Under the pieces are notes generated by a model. The model was not told the DNA's origin. It did not search any database and saw only the letters and a program-made list of their open reading frames with translations. A DNA stretch of 64,000 nucleotides from Streptococcus sp. DTU_2020_1001019_1_SI_AUS_MUR_006 (GTDB lineage: Bacteria > Bacillota > Bacilli > Lactobacillales > Streptococcaceae): NCBI RefSeq assembly GCF_032340315.1, contig NZ_CP135436.1:1261501-1325500 (forward strand), in the 5' to 3' direction. Made by a program: the position numbers and the translations under genes. Below, one piece after another: positions 18,320 through 31,225 of this stretch (position 1 is the first letter of the stretch; the number at the start of each line of letters is the position of its first letter).

Positions 18320-20513
18320 TCGCTTTCCAATTCCAAAAATCTATCTCAGTTTTCTTTTGCTCTGGTTCTACTATGCAATTTTTTCAGCAAGTGTCTTAGC
18401 ACTTTTGGGCTTTGTCTTTTTACTAGTCTGCCTCTTTTTCCAATTTCCATGGAAAACTGTGACTAAGGTCCTCTTGATTTGCAGCATATTTGGGAGTTGG
18501 TTTATTTTTCAAAAATGGCAGCAAGAAGAAGCCAATCGGAATCTTGTAGACACGGTTGATACAGTGCGAATATTACCGGATACCATCAAAGTAAATGGTG
18601 ATAGCTTATCTTTTCGTGGCAAGGCTGAGGGCAGACTCTTTCAGGTCTATTATAAACTCCAGTCAGAATCTGAAAAGAAAAAATTTCAAGACTTATCTGA
18701 ACTACCTGAAATAGTTTTGAAAGGCAAGTTAGCTAGTCCTCAAGGAGCCAGTAATTTTGCTGGATTTGATTATCGAAACTATCTAAAAACACAGGGGATT
18801 TATCAGACCTTAACTATATCGGAAATTGTCGAATTAAAGCAAATTTCTAGTTGGGATATAGGAGAAAATCTATCCAGTTTGCGAAGAAAAGCAGTTGTCT
18901 GGATAAAAAGGAATTTTCCTGACCCCATGCGCAATTATATGACGGGACTCTTATTAGGGCACTTGGACACAGATTTTGAGGAAATGAATGAACTCTATTC
19001 TAGCCTCGGAATTATTCACCTATTTGCTTTGTCAGGAATGCAAGTAGGATTCTTTATGAATGCTTTTAAAAAATCACTCTTACGTTTGGGCTTGACTCAA
19101 GAGAAGTTCAAATGGCTTGCCTATCCCTTTTCTTTGTTCTATGCAGGCATGACAGGTTTTTCAGCATCTGTGATTAGAAGTCTTTTACAAAAGATCTTGG
19201 CTCAGCATGGCTTTAAGTCACTGGATAATTTTGCTTTGACAATTCTTATTCTATTTTTAATCATGCCGAACTTTTTCTTAACAGCTGGAGGGGTTCTTTC
19301 CTGTGCTTATGCCTTTATCCTGACAATGACTGGTGAGGAAGTAGCAGGGATAAAAGGACTGGTTAGGGAGAGTTGTATTATTTCCTTGGGAATTCTGCCA
19401 ATTTTATCTTTTTATTTTTCAGAATTTCAACCGTGGTCTATTCTCCTAACTTTTGCCTTTTCTTTCTTATTTGATATGGTCTTGTTGCCACTTTTATCGA
19501 TTCTCTTCTGTCTGTCATTTGTATATCCCATCACCCAGTTCAACTTTCTCTTTGAATGGCTAGAAAATATCATACGCTATATTTCTCAGCTATCTACTAG
19601 GCCCCTTGTTTTCGGCCAACCGAGTCTTTGGATTTTAATCCTTCTTTTGATTACTTTAGCTCTCATCTATGACTATCGAAAGAATTTGAAAAAACTATCT
19701 ATGCTTGTCATAGTTGCCATCTCATTCTTTTTAGTAACCAAACATCCACTAGAGAATGAAATCACAGTCCTAGATATGGAACAGGGACGAAGCATTTTCC
19801 TAAGAGACATGACAGGGAAGACCATACTACTGGATGTTGGTGAAAAGCTAGCAGTTGAAAAGAAAGAAGTCTGGCAGGAGAAAGCTATTACCAGCAATGC
19901 CAAACGTAGTTTAATTCCTTATCTGAAAAGTCGAGGAGTGGCCAAGATTGATCAGCTGGTTCTAACGACTAGTGATACTAAACAGTTAGATCATGTGTTA
20001 GAAATCAGTAAAGCCGTCGAGCTTGGAGAGATTCTAGTAACTGAAGAAACTTTATCTAAGAGAGAATTTATGGATAAGCTGAAGGAGAGCAAAGTCAAGG
20101 TAGGTGCTATCAAAACAGGACAGCAGTTACCTATTTTTGGGAATAGTTTAGAAGTTATCGCTACCCAAAATAAGGATAAAAATGATTCAATTACAATGTA
20201 TGGAAAGTTACTAAACCAAACCTTTCTAGTTACTGGAAATATAGAGGAGAAGTTTTTAACGAGTCATTATCCAAAACTCCAAGCAGATGTAGTGATAACT
20301 CATCAGCAAGCATCGAAGAAAAAGACAGATAACGAAATCTTCAAAAATGTACACCCTAAAATCACGGTCATTTCGGTAGACAAGAAGAAAAAATTCAAAG
20401 AAAAAAATGGGGAAAGTAACCAAGAACTTGGGAATTCGATATACCAAACGAATCAAAAGGGCGCCATTCGTTTCAAGGGATGGACTACTTGGAATGTTGA
20501 AACTGTTCAATAA
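18303..20513 (+). CDS. comEC: Competence DNA channel ComEC
   Basis: A 736-residue polytopic membrane protein. Two or three membrane segments are followed by an OB-like extracellular region (about 95-180), the competence domain with GIIHLFALSGMQVGFF and a long run of membrane segments, then a C-terminal metallo-beta-lactamase-like domain from about 480 (VLDMEQGRSIFLRD...ILLDVGE). ComEC passes single-stranded DNA across the membrane. The metal-ligand HxHxD motif of the nuclease is not obvious here (TTSDTKQLDHVLEI stands in its place); degenerate C-terminal domains are common in streptococcal ComEC, as I recall. It overlaps comEA by 17 nt and is co-expressed from the cin-box. Confidence 0.95.
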   Translation: MLQWISRFPIPKIYLSFLLLWFYYAIFSASVLALLGFVFLLVCLFFQFPWKTVTKVLLICSIFGSWFIFQKWQQEEANRNLVDTVDTVRILPDTIKVNGDSLSFRGKAEGRLFQVYYKLQSESEKKKFQDLSELPEIVLKGKLASPQGASNFAGFDYRNYLKTQGIYQTLTISEIVELKQISSWDIGENLSSLRRKAVVWIKRNFPDPMRNYMTGLLLGHLDTDFEEMNELYSSLGIIHLFALSGMQVGFFMNAFKKSLLRLGLTQEKFKWLAYPFSLFYAGMTGFSASVIRSLLQKILAQHGFKSLDNFALTILILFLIMPNFFLTAGGVLSCAYAFILTMTGEEVAGIKGLVRESCIISLGILPILSFYFSEFQPWSILLTFAFSFLFDMVLLPLLSILFCLSFVYPITQFNFLFEWLENIIRYISQLSTRPLVFGQPSLWILILLLITLALIYDYRKNLKKLSMLVIVAISFFLVTKHPLENEITVLDMEQGRSIFLRDMTGKTILLDVGEKLAVEKKEVWQEKAITSNAKRSLIPYLKSRGVAKIDQLVLTTSDTKQLDHVLEISKAVELGEILVTEETLSKREFMDKLKESKVKVGAIKTGQQLPIFGNSLEVIATQNKDKNDSITMYGKLLNQTFLVTGNIEEKFLTSHYPKLQADVVITHQQASKKKTDNEIFKNVHPKITVISVDKKKKFKEKNGESNQELGNSIYQTNQKGAIRFKGWTTWNVETVQ

Positions 20514-20564
20514 CGTTTTCAGAGAAAACTAAACATTAAAATTGTCTAAACAATCATTCAAGGC

Positions 20565-20593
20565 TTGATTTTGAATCCTGTTTACTATAAAAT
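20565..20593 (+). promoter_or_regulatory. Promoter of the U32-family gene
   Basis: TTGATT (20565-20570), 17-nt spacer, TAAAAT (20588-20593); the ATG is 45 nt downstream. Confidence 0.5.
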
Positions 20594-20638
20594 AGTTAAG
20601 ATTGGTGTCAAACTTTTATATTGCAAATAGGAGAAAAA

Positions 20639-21925
20639 ATGACAAAAACTTTGAAACGTCCTGAGGTTCTATCACCTGCAGGAACACTAGAAAAACTAAA
20701 AGTAGCTGTTCAATACGGAGCAGATGCTGTCTTTATCGGTGGTCAGGCCTATGGTCTACGTAGCCGTGCGGGAAACTTCACTTTCGAACAAATGGAAGAA
20801 GGAGTTCAGTTCGCGGCTAAGTATGGCGCTAAAGTTTATGTGGCTGCTAATATGGTTATGCACGAAGGAAATGAAGAAGGTGCAGGAGAATGGTTCCGTA
20901 AATTGCGTGATATCGGAATTGCAGCGGTCATCGTATCAGACCCAGCCTTGATTATGATTGCGGCAACTGAAGCACCAGGTCTTGAAATCCACCTTTCTAC
21001 ACAAGCTAGTGCGACTAACTATGAAACACTAGAATTCTGGAAAGAACTTGGATTGACGCGTGTCGTTTTGGCGCGTGAGGTTTCTATGGAAGAATTGGCA
21101 GAAATTCGCAAACGTACAGACGTAGAGATTGAAGCCTTCGTACATGGTGCGATGTGTATTTCATACTCTGGTCGTTGTACCCTTTCTAACCATATGAGTA
21201 TGCGTGACGCCAACCGTGGTGGATGTTCACAATCTTGCCGTTGGAAATATGACCTTTACGATATGCCATTTGGTAAAGAACGTAAGAGTCTCAAGGGAGA
21301 AATTCCTGAAGAATTTTCAATGTCAGCTGTTGATATGTCTATGATTGACCATATCCCAGATATGATTGAAAATGGTGTGGATAGTTTGAAGATTGAAGGT
21401 CGTATGAAGTCTATCCACTATGTTTCAACGGTGACAAACTGCTACAAGGCTGCGGTTGATGCCTACCTTGAAAGTCCTGAAAAGTTTGAAGCTATCAAGC
21501 AAGACTTGATTGATGAAATGTGGAAGGTTGCCCAACGTGAATTGGCTACAGGTTTCTACTACGGGACACCATCTGAAAATGAACAATTGTTTGGTGCTCG
21601 TCGTAAGATTCCAGAATACAAGTTTGTTGCTGAAGTAGTAGCTTATGATGATGCAACACAAACAGCAACTATTCGCCAACGTAACGTTATCAACGAAGGA
21701 GACCAAGTTGAGTTTTATGGCCCAGGTTTCCGCCATTTTGAAACTTATATCGAAGACCTTCACGATGCCAAAGGTAATAAGATTGACCGTGCACCAAATC
21801 CAATGGAACTTTTAACCATCAAGGTTCCACAACCAGTACAAGCAGGTGATATGGTCCGTGCTTTGAAAGAAGGCTTGATCAATCTTTACAAAGAAGATGG
21901 AACAAGCGTCACAGTTCGTGCATAG
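20639..21925 (+). CDS. U32-family protein (TrhP/YrrO-like, tRNA hydroxylation)
   Basis: A 428-residue protein of the U32 family. RPEVLSPAGTLEKLKVAVQYGADAVFIGG is the N-terminal signature. The cluster CISYSGRCTLSNHM...RGGCSQSCRW (about residues 170-200) supplies the conserved cysteines. Though filed as collagenase-like peptidases, relatives in E. coli and Bacillus (TrhP/YegQ, YrrO) are needed for prephenate-dependent 5-hydroxylation of tRNA wobble uridine, and the cysteines fit an iron-sulfur cluster. I favour that role. The start is ATG 20639 after AGGAG; the TTG at 20621 is not used. A CHY zinc-finger gene follows after 13 nt. Confidence 0.88.
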   Translation: MTKTLKRPEVLSPAGTLEKLKVAVQYGADAVFIGGQAYGLRSRAGNFTFEQMEEGVQFAAKYGAKVYVAANMVMHEGNEEGAGEWFRKLRDIGIAAVIVSDPALIMIAATEAPGLEIHLSTQASATNYETLEFWKELGLTRVVLAREVSMEELAEIRKRTDVEIEAFVHGAMCISYSGRCTLSNHMSMRDANRGGCSQSCRWKYDLYDMPFGKERKSLKGEIPEEFSMSAVDMSMIDHIPDMIENGVDSLKIEGRMKSIHYVSTVTNCYKAAVDAYLESPEKFEAIKQDLIDEMWKVAQRELATGFYYGTPSENEQLFGARRKIPEYKFVAEVVAYDDATQTATIRQRNVINEGDQVEFYGPGFRHFETYIEDLHDAKGNKIDRAPNPMELLTIKVPQPVQAGDMVRALKEGLINLYKEDGTSVTVRA

Positions 21926-21938
21926 ATAAGAAAAGTCA

Positions 21939-22250
21939 ATGGTTCAAGCTCATGGATTACTAGTAGATAATGAAAGCAGATGTGTTCATTACCATAGTGA
22001 TAAAGATATCGTAGCGCTCCAGTGTTATGAGTGTCAGAAATACTATGCCTGTTATCAGTGTCACAATGAACTAGAGTCGCACACATTTTCTCCTTATCCT
22101 TTAAATCTAAAACAGGATAAACCTATCTTATGTGGTTCCTGTAAGAAGAACCTAACTTATGAGGAGTATAGAGAAAAGGGGAGCTGTCCTTATTGTGCAG
22201 CACTCTTTAATCCAGCTTGTCAGAGTCACCATTCCTATTATTTTAAATAA
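21939..22250 (+). CDS. CHY-type zinc finger protein
   Basis: A 103-residue small protein dense in Cys and His: RCVHYHSDKDIVALQCYECQKYYACYQCHNE, then CGSCKKNL and CPYCAALFNPACQSHH. This is the CHY zinc-finger arrangement, able to hold several zinc ions. The bacterial function is not established. No strong ribosome site is visible, so it may depend on translation of the U32 gene 13 nt upstream. A clear terminator ends the pair. Confidence 0.85.
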   Translation: MVQAHGLLVDNESRCVHYHSDKDIVALQCYECQKYYACYQCHNELESHTFSPYPLNLKQDKPILCGSCKKNLTYEEYREKGSCPYCAALFNPACQSHHSYYFK

Positions 22251-22254
22251 GGAT

Positions 22255-22285
22255 AAAAAATCCAGGTTGTAAAACCTGGATTTTT
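22255..22285 (+). terminator. Terminator after CHY gene
   Basis: AAAAATCCAGGTT pairs with AACCTGGATTTTT over a 4-nt loop. Confidence 0.9.
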
Positions 22286-22384
22286 GCTTTCAGAAAAATG
22301 GGAAAGAAAGGGAAAACAATATGAAAAGACATTAAAATTTTCTATATAGTTGTCTTGAAAATCGTAAAAATAGAAATAAATGAT

Positions 22385-22398
22385 TAGAAACGCTTTCA
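22385..22398. promoter_or_regulatory. cre-like site upstream of the ATP synthase promoter
   Basis: TAGAAACGCTTTCA agrees with TGWAANCGNTNWCA at 12 of 14 positions and ends 14 bp before the -35. A possible CcpA site; effect unknown. Confidence 0.4.
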
Positions 22399-22412
22399 AT
22401 GCTAGTAAAAAG

Positions 22413-22441
22413 TTGACAAAAGCAAATTTTAGGACTAAACT
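22413..22441 (+). promoter_or_regulatory. ATP synthase operon promoter
   Basis: TTGACA (22413-22418), 17-nt spacer, TAAACT (22436-22441), 37 nt before atpE. Confidence 0.75.
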
Positions 22442-22478
22442 AGGGAAGTAAATTTAATTTAAAAAAGGAGAATTCGTC

Positions 22479-22679
22479 ATGAATTTAACATTTTTCGGTC
22501 TATGTCTTGCCTGTATGGGTGTATCTCTTGCAGAAGGATTTTTGATGAACGGTTTGTTCAAATCTGCAGCACGCCAACCAGATATCATTCCTCAATTGCG
22601 TAGTTTGATGATCATGGGGATTGCCTTTATCGAAGGAACATTCTTTGTAACTCTCGTATTTTCATTTATCATCAAATAA
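22479..22679 (+). CDS. atpE: ATP synthase subunit c
   Basis: A 66-residue two-helix proteolipid, the rotor-ring subunit of F0. Glu52 (AFIEGTF) is the proton-carrying carboxylate, and the polar loop is ARQP (31-34). Streptococcal c subunits are short like this. Residue 18 is Ala and residue 48 Ile; pneumococcal protein, as I remember it, has Gly18 and Val48, and changes at these positions are linked to optochin resistance. The ribosome site AAGGAG is strong. First gene of an eight-gene operon in order c-a-b-delta-alpha-gamma-beta-epsilon; in streptococci it chiefly pumps protons out to keep cell pH. Confidence 0.96.
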   Translation: MNLTFFGLCLACMGVSLAEGFLMNGLFKSAARQPDIIPQLRSLMIMGIAFIEGTFFVTLVFSFIIK

Positions 22680-22713
22680 AGAGAAGTATAAAATGGAAAA
22701 GGGAGGATTCTAG

Positions 22714-23427
22714 ATGGAAGAAAGTATCAATCCAACCATCAATATTGGTCCTGTTACCTTTGATTTAACCTTGACAGCATTGACTTTGTTGTCTGTGGCA
22801 CTTATTTTTGGCTTTATCTATTGGGCAAGTCGCAATATGACAGTAAAACCCAAAGGAAAGCAAAATGTACTCGAGTATCTCTATGACTTTGTAGTCGGAT
22901 TTACGGAACCTAACGTAGGTTCACGGTACATGAAAGATTACTCACTCTTTTACTTGTGTTTATTTCTTTTTATGGTTATCGCAAATAATCTTGGTTTGAT
23001 GGCGAAACTTCAAACTACAGATGGGACAAACCTTTGGACATCGCCAACAGCAAATCTCCAGTTTGACTTGGCCTTGTCATTCGGAATTATCCTGATGACC
23101 CATATTGAAGGAATTCGTCGTCGCGGTGTTAAAAAATATCTAAAAGGTTTTGTAACCCCAGGTTTCATGACACCGATGAATCTCCTTGAAGAAGTCACGA
23201 ATTTCCTATCACTTGCTTTGCGGGTGTTCGGGAATATCTTTGCCGGAGAAGTGATGGCAAGCTTGCTGATTACTCTCTCTCATCAGGCACTTTATTGGTA
23301 TCCAGTCGCATTTGTTACCAATCTTGTCTGGACGGCATTTTCTGTGTTTATTTCCTGTGTTCAGGCCTATGTATTCACAGTCTTGTCTTCTATGTATCTA
23401 GGAAATAAAATTAATGATGAAGAGTAG
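22714..23427 (+). CDS. atpB: ATP synthase subunit a
   Basis: A 237-residue membrane protein with about five helices forming the proton half-channels of F0. [15 protein letters not shown] (about 168-182) carries the essential Arg that faces the c-ring Glu. The gene starts 34 nt after atpE with GGGAGG as ribosome site. Length is typical. Confidence 0.96.
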   Translation: MEESINPTINIGPVTFDLTLTALTLLSVALIFGFIYWASRNMTVKPKGKQNVLEYLYDFVVGFTEPNVGSRYMKDYSLFYLCLFLFMVIANNLGLMAKLQTTDGTNLWTSPTANLQFDLALSFGIILMTHIEGIRRRGVKKYLKGFVTPGFMTPMNLLEEVTNFLSLALRVFGNIFAGEVMASLLITLSHQALYWYPVAFVTNLVWTAFSVFISCVQAYVFTVLSSMYLGNKINDEE

Positions 23428-23440
23428 AAAGGAGTAAATG

Positions 23441-23934
23441 ATGCACGTAACAGTAGGTGAATTGATTGGTAACTTTATTTTAATTGCTGGCTCTTTTATC
23501 CTTTTGATCGTCTTAGTCAAAAAATTCGCATGGTCAAACTTGACAAGTGTCTTCGAAGAACGCGCAGAAAAGATTGCTGCTGATATTGATGGTGCTGAAC
23601 AAGCTCGTCAAAAAGCAGAAACTCTTGCTCAAAAGCGAGAAGATGAATTAGCAGGTAGCCGAAGCGAAGCTAAAACTATCATCGAGAATGCTAAGGAGAC
23701 AGCTGAAAAGAGCAAATCAGATATTCTGGCTGAAGCTAAGCTAGAAGCTGGTCGCTTGAAAGAAAAAGCTAACCAAGAAATTGCGCAAAACAAAGCTGAG
23801 GCTTTACAAAGCGTTAAAGGTGAGGTAGCAGATTTGACAGTTAGTCTAGCTGGGAAAATCATCTCACAAAACCTTGACGGTCATGCCCATAAAGAACTCA
23901 TTGATCAGTATATTGATCAGCTAGGAGAAGCTTA

Positions 23935-23935
<1 letters not shown>
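23441..23935 (+). CDS. atpF: ATP synthase subunit b
   Basis: A 164-residue peripheral-stalk subunit: one N-terminal membrane helix ([21 protein letters not shown]) and a long charged helix that dimerises. I prefer ATG 23441 (MHVTVGEL) to the adjacent ATG 23438, because GGAG at 23431 is better spaced and relatives begin with MHVTV. Its stop overlaps the atpH start by one base (TAATG). Confidence 0.94.
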
Positions 23936-25991
<2,056 letters not shown>

Positions 25992-26006
25992 GAATAGAGG
26001 TGTCAG

Positions 26007-26885
26007 ATGGCAGTATCTCTAAATGATATTAAAACAAAAATCGCCTCAACAAAAAATACTAGTCAAATTACTAACGCTATGCAGATGGTTTCTGCAGCTA
26101 AGTTAGGTCGTTCTGAAGAAGCAGCTCGTAACTTCCAAGTGTATGCACAAAAAGTGCGTAAACTAGTTACAGACATCCTCCACGGAGATGGTGCAGGCGG
26201 ATCAACTAACCCTATGTTGATCAGTCGCCCCGTCAAAAAAACAGGCTATATCGTCATTACATCTGACCGTGGTCTTGTTGGAGGATATAATTCTTCAATC
26301 TTAAAAGCTGTCATGGAAATTCAGCAAGAATACCATCCTTCAGGTGATGATTTTGAAGTCATCTGTATTGGTGGTATGGGAGCCGATTTCTTCAAATCAC
26401 GCGGTATTCAACCAATCTATGAATTGCGTGGACTTGCAAGCCAACCAAGCTTTGATGAAGTTCGTAAGATTATTACAAAAACGATTGAAATGTATCAAAA
26501 CGAACTTTTTGATGAGCTTTATGTTTGCTACAACCACCACGTGAATACACTGACAAGTCAAATGCGTGTGGAGCAGATGCTTCCAATCGTGGACTTGGAT
26601 CCAAATGAAGCAGATGATAACTATAGCTTGACATTTGACCTTGAAACAAGTCGTGAAGAAATCTTGGATCAATTGCTACCACAGTTTGCAGAAAGTATGA
26701 TTTATGGTGCTATTATTGATGCCAAGACAGCTGAAAATGCTGCCGGTATGACAGCCATGCAAACAGCGACTGATAATGCAAAAAAAGTGATTAATGATTT
26801 GACAATCCAGTATAACCGTGCCAGACAGGCGGCGATTACACAAGAAATCACAGAAATCGTGGCAGGAGCTAGCGCTTTAGAATAA
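26007..26885 (+). CDS. atpG: ATP synthase subunit gamma
   Basis: A 292-residue central-shaft subunit. The N-terminal helix ([29 protein letters not shown]) and C-terminal helix ([22 protein letters not shown]) form the coiled coil that turns inside F1. [14 protein letters not shown] is a family motif. 15 nt after atpA. Confidence 0.96.
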   Translation: MAVSLNDIKTKIASTKNTSQITNAMQMVSAAKLGRSEEAARNFQVYAQKVRKLVTDILHGDGAGGSTNPMLISRPVKKTGYIVITSDRGLVGGYNSSILKAVMEIQQEYHPSGDDFEVICIGGMGADFFKSRGIQPIYELRGLASQPSFDEVRKIITKTIEMYQNELFDELYVCYNHHVNTLTSQMRVEQMLPIVDLDPNEADDNYSLTFDLETSREEILDQLLPQFAESMIYGAIIDAKTAENAAGMTAMQTATDNAKKVINDLTIQYNRARQAAITQEITEIVAGASALE

Positions 26886-26957
26886 AGCCATCCTGCTCAT
26901 ATCAATGAACTTAGGACCTAGCAAAACTAGGAACCGACAGTATCTTATATAGAATAG

Positions 26958-28373
<1,416 letters not shown>

Positions 28374-28383
28374 GAGGTGATCT

Positions 28384-28803
28384 ATGGCTCAGTTAACTGT
28401 CCAGATCGTGACACCAGATGGCCTCGTCTATGATCACCATGCCAGCTTTGTATCGGTTCGAACTCTGGATGGTGAGATGGGGATCTTGCCACGACATCAA
28501 AATATGATTGCGGTATTAGCAGTTGATGAAGTTAAAGTCAAACGTATTGATGATGATTCTCATGTCAACTGGATAGCAGTAAACGGAGGAATCATTGAGA
28601 TTGCTAATGATGTCATTACCATTATTGCAGACTCAGCTGAGCGTGCTCGTGATATCGATATTAGCCGTGCAGAACGTGCCAAACTTCGTGCAGAACGTGA
28701 AATCGAAGAAGCGCAAGACAAACACTTGATTGACCAAGAGCGTCGTGCTAAGATTGCATTACAACGTGCTATTAACCGAATCAATGTCGGAAATAAATTA
28801 TAA
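28384..28803 (+). CDS. atpC: ATP synthase subunit epsilon
   Basis: A 139-residue subunit with an N-terminal beta sandwich ([12 protein letters not shown]...[11 protein letters not shown]) and a C-terminal two-helix hairpin rich in Arg and Glu. It links the shaft to the c ring and inhibits ATP hydrolysis. It is the last gene of the operon; a two-way terminator follows within a few bases. Confidence 0.95.
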   Translation: MAQLTVQIVTPDGLVYDHHASFVSVRTLDGEMGILPRHQNMIAVLAVDEVKVKRIDDDSHVNWIAVNGGIIEIANDVITIIADSAERARDIDISRAERAKLRAEREIEEAQDKHLIDQERRAKIALQRAINRINVGNKL

Positions 28804-28840
28804 AAAAATGAACTTGATTCTCAAATCAAGTTCATTTTTT
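28803..28840. terminator. Two-way terminator after atpC
   Basis: AAAAAATGAACTTGAT pairs with ATCAAGTTCATTTTTT; it serves both atpC and the convergent lactonase gene. Confidence 0.9.
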
Positions 28841-28844
28841 ATGT

Positions 28845-29852
28845 TTAAAATGTGACGCAAACCGCTTCGGGAACGTGGAAATCATTGGAAAGTTCTGCAA
28901 GACGACCAGTCTCTGGATTACGTTTAAAGACAGTTGTATTATCAGAATCCTGGTGAACGGCGATGAGGAATTCTTGGTCTGGTGAGAGAATAAAGTCACG
29001 AGGAGTTTTTCCGTTTGTAGGAACGAATTCCAACAATTCTAAACTACCATCAGCGAGAATAGTGTAAACTACAATAGAATCGTGACCACGGTTTGATGCA
29101 TACAGATATTTTCCATCTTGTGAGAGACGAATGGCAGCAGTTCCATTAAAGTCATTAAATCCTTCAGGAAGAGTAGAAATAACTTGCATTTTTTCAAATG
29201 CACCAACACCATCATAAATCAATACTTCAATTGTACTATTGAGTTCACAGATGAGATAAGCAATCTTGTAGTGGTTGTGAAAAACAAGGTGACGTGCACC
29301 AGCACCGGGACTACAATTGTAGGTAGTTAGCTTATTTAGTTTTCCTTCTGGATTGACATCATAAGTAGTAACCTCATCAGTACCTAAGTCGCAAGTGACT
29401 AAATATTGATCTGGTGTTAAATCTGTAAAGTGTACATGTGGAGAAGTTTGATTTGCATGAGGACCATGGCCACTATGTTGGTCCATGTCAGTCAATACAA
29501 GACTGCCATCCTCTTTTCGTTTATAGACCAAAACTTGTCCCTTGTGGTAGTTGGCACCATATACTAGGCCACGTTTCTCATCGACAGCAACATAACAGTG
29601 AGGGGCACCTTCTTCGACTACATGATTTAGTAAAGTACCATCAGTCTGATAAGCAGCGATACCACCTTTCCCGTCTTTACTACCTACTGAATAGAGGTGA
29701 TTTTTTTGATCAAATGCAAGATAGGTCGGACTCGGCTCAGCAGCAAATAGTTTAAGATTGGATAGTTGCCCAGTTTCTGTATCAAAATCAGCTTGATAAA
29801 TCCCTTGGGATAAACGACGTGTGTAAGTTCCGAAATAAATTGTTTCAATCAT
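28845..29852 (-). CDS. Lactonase-family beta-propeller protein (6-phosphogluconolactonase-like)
   Basis: A 335-residue seven-bladed propeller of the YkgB/Pgl family. Recurring blade motifs include YLAFDQKNHLYSVG, HVHFTDLTPDQYLVTCDLGTDEVTTYD, RLSQDGKYLYASNRGHDSIVVY and PRDFILSPDQEFLIAVHQDSDN; SNRGHDSI is characteristic. Such proteins hydrolyse 6-phosphogluconolactone in some bacteria, but the assignment for streptococci is by family. I begin at ATG 29852, preceded by AGAGGT on the minus strand; the longer frame to 29990 reads an unlikely hydrophobic leader. It is a single-gene unit. Confidence 0.85.
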   Translation of the reverse strand: MIETIYFGTYTRRLSQGIYQADFDTETGQLSNLKLFAAEPSPTYLAFDQKNHLYSVGSKDGKGGIAAYQTDGTLLNHVVEEGAPHCYVAVDEKRGLVYGANYHKGQVLVYKRKEDGSLVLTDMDQHSGHGPHANQTSPHVHFTDLTPDQYLVTCDLGTDEVTTYDVNPEGKLNKLTTYNCSPGAGARHLVFHNHYKIAYLICELNSTIEVLIYDGVGAFEKMQVISTLPEGFNDFNGTAAIRLSQDGKYLYASNRGHDSIVVYTILADGSLELLEFVPTNGKTPRDFILSPDQEFLIAVHQDSDNTTVFKRNPETGRLAELSNDFHVPEAVCVTF

Positions 29853-30026
29853 AGCTATACCTCTAAATAAAGATGTTTCTATTATATCATAAATTGGGAG
29901 ACCTGAAGAAAATAGTGAAAAAAGTATGAAACATCTAAGTATAAAATTAGTAAAAAGCAAGGTCGCTTTGTTAAAGTTCTCAATCGTCACCTCAACACTT
30001 TAAAAACAGTTTATTCCCTATAAAAA

Positions 30027-30035
30027 TGGTATAAT
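30027..30035 (+). promoter_or_regulatory. Extended -10 for the AI-2E/TPR pair
   Basis: TG-G-TATAAT, 26 nt before the start codon; no clear -35. Confidence 0.6.
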
Positions 30036-30061
30036 GAAAGGACAAAGGAAAGGAAGTAGAT

Positions 30062-31225
30062 ATGGAACAAAAAGAGAAACATTTTAATTTATCTTGGTTT
30101 TTTAAATGGTTTTTAGATAATAAGGCTGTTACAGTTTTTTTGGTAGCCTTGTTACTAGGTCTGAATATTTTTATTTTAAGTAAGATTAGTTTTTTATTTA
30201 TCCCTGTCGTTGATTTTTTATCAGTGGTTATGTTGCCTGTTATTTTATCAGGATTACTTTTTTATCTCTTAAATCCACTGGTGGATTTGATGGAGAAGTA
30301 TAAGATAAATCGTGTCTTAGCCATTAGTATTATCTTTGTCATTATTGCCATACTCTTGATTATTGGTCTGGCCGTTGCGATTCCAAATCTTCAACGTCAA
30401 GTAGTTATTTTTGCGAAAAATGTACCAAATTATCTCGAAGATGCTGACAGAGTTATTGATGATCTTGTAACTAAGCGGTTACCAGATGACTTTAGACCTC
30501 AACTAGAACAGGTTCTGGCTCAATTCTCAACACAAGCAACTGCTTGGGCAAGTAATATTTCATCAAAAGCTGTGAACTGGGTGAGTGCTCTTATTAGTGG
30601 AACGTCACAAGTTATTGTTGCTTTGATTATCATGCCCTTTATGCTCTTTTATCTCCTTAGAGATGGAAAAGGTTTGAGAGATCATATCACTCAATTCTTA
30701 CCAAATAAATTGAGAGAACCAGTAGGTAAGGTTCTAACGGATGTGAACCAACAACTTTCTAACTATGTTAGAGGACAAATTACTGTTGCTGTTATCGTAG
30801 CAATTATGTTTATCATCTTCTTTAAGATTATTGGTTTGAGATATGCAGTGACTCTTGGAATTACTGCTGGGGTTTTAAATCTTATCCCTTATCTTGGAAG
30901 TTTCCTTGCCATGCTACCAGCTCTGGTCTTAGGTTTAATTGCTGGACCAGTTATGCTCTTGAAAGTTATTATCGTTTTTATCGTAGAGCAGACAATTGAA
31001 GGTCGTTTTGTATCTCCATTGATTTTAGGTAGTCAATTAAACATCCATCCAATCACTATTCTATTTGTTTTGTTGACGTCTGGTTCTATGTTTGGTGTTT
31101 GGGGAGTCCTACTAGGAATTCCTGTTTATGCTTCAGCAAAAGTTGTTATTTCAGCGATTTTTGAATGGTATAAAAAAGTTAGTGGTCTGTATGAGTTAGA
31201 AGAGGAGGTTGAAGGTGAGCAATAG
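30062..31225 (+). CDS. AI-2E family transporter (TqsA/YdiK-like permease)
   Basis: A 387-residue membrane protein with about eight hydrophobic segments, paired near the N-terminus (VTVFLVALLLGLNIFIL, LSVVMLPVILSGLLFYLL), a soluble central region (residues ~115-180) and the conserved C-terminal stretch GILNLIPYLGSFLA-like (GVLNLIPYLGSFLAMLPALVLGL) followed by PLILGSQLNIHPI. Members of this family export small molecules or ions; quorum-signal transport is only one proposal, so substrate is open. The end overlaps the TPR gene by 11 nt. Confidence 0.88.
   Translation: MEQKEKHFNLSWFFKWFLDNKAVTVFLVALLLGLNIFILSKISFLFIPVVDFLSVVMLPVILSGLLFYLLNPLVDLMEKYKINRVLAISIIFVIIAILLIIGLAVAIPNLQRQVVIFAKNVPNYLEDADRVIDDLVTKRLPDDFRPQLEQVLAQFSTQATAWASNISSKAVNWVSALISGTSQVIVALIIMPFMLFYLLRDGKGLRDHITQFLPNKLREPVGKVLTDVNQQLSNYVRGQITVAVIVAIMFIIFFKIIGLRYAVTLGITAGVLNLIPYLGSFLAMLPALVLGLIAGPVMLLKVIIVFIVEQTIEGRFVSPLILGSQLNIHPITILFVLLTSGSMFGVWGVLLGIPVYASAKVVISAIFEWYKKVSGLYELEEEVEGEQ

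Noticed and set aside
29853..29990. N-terminal hydrophobic extension of the lactonase-like protein
   Set aside because: The segment lies upstream of the AGAGGT site and is not found in the family; ATG 29852 is better.
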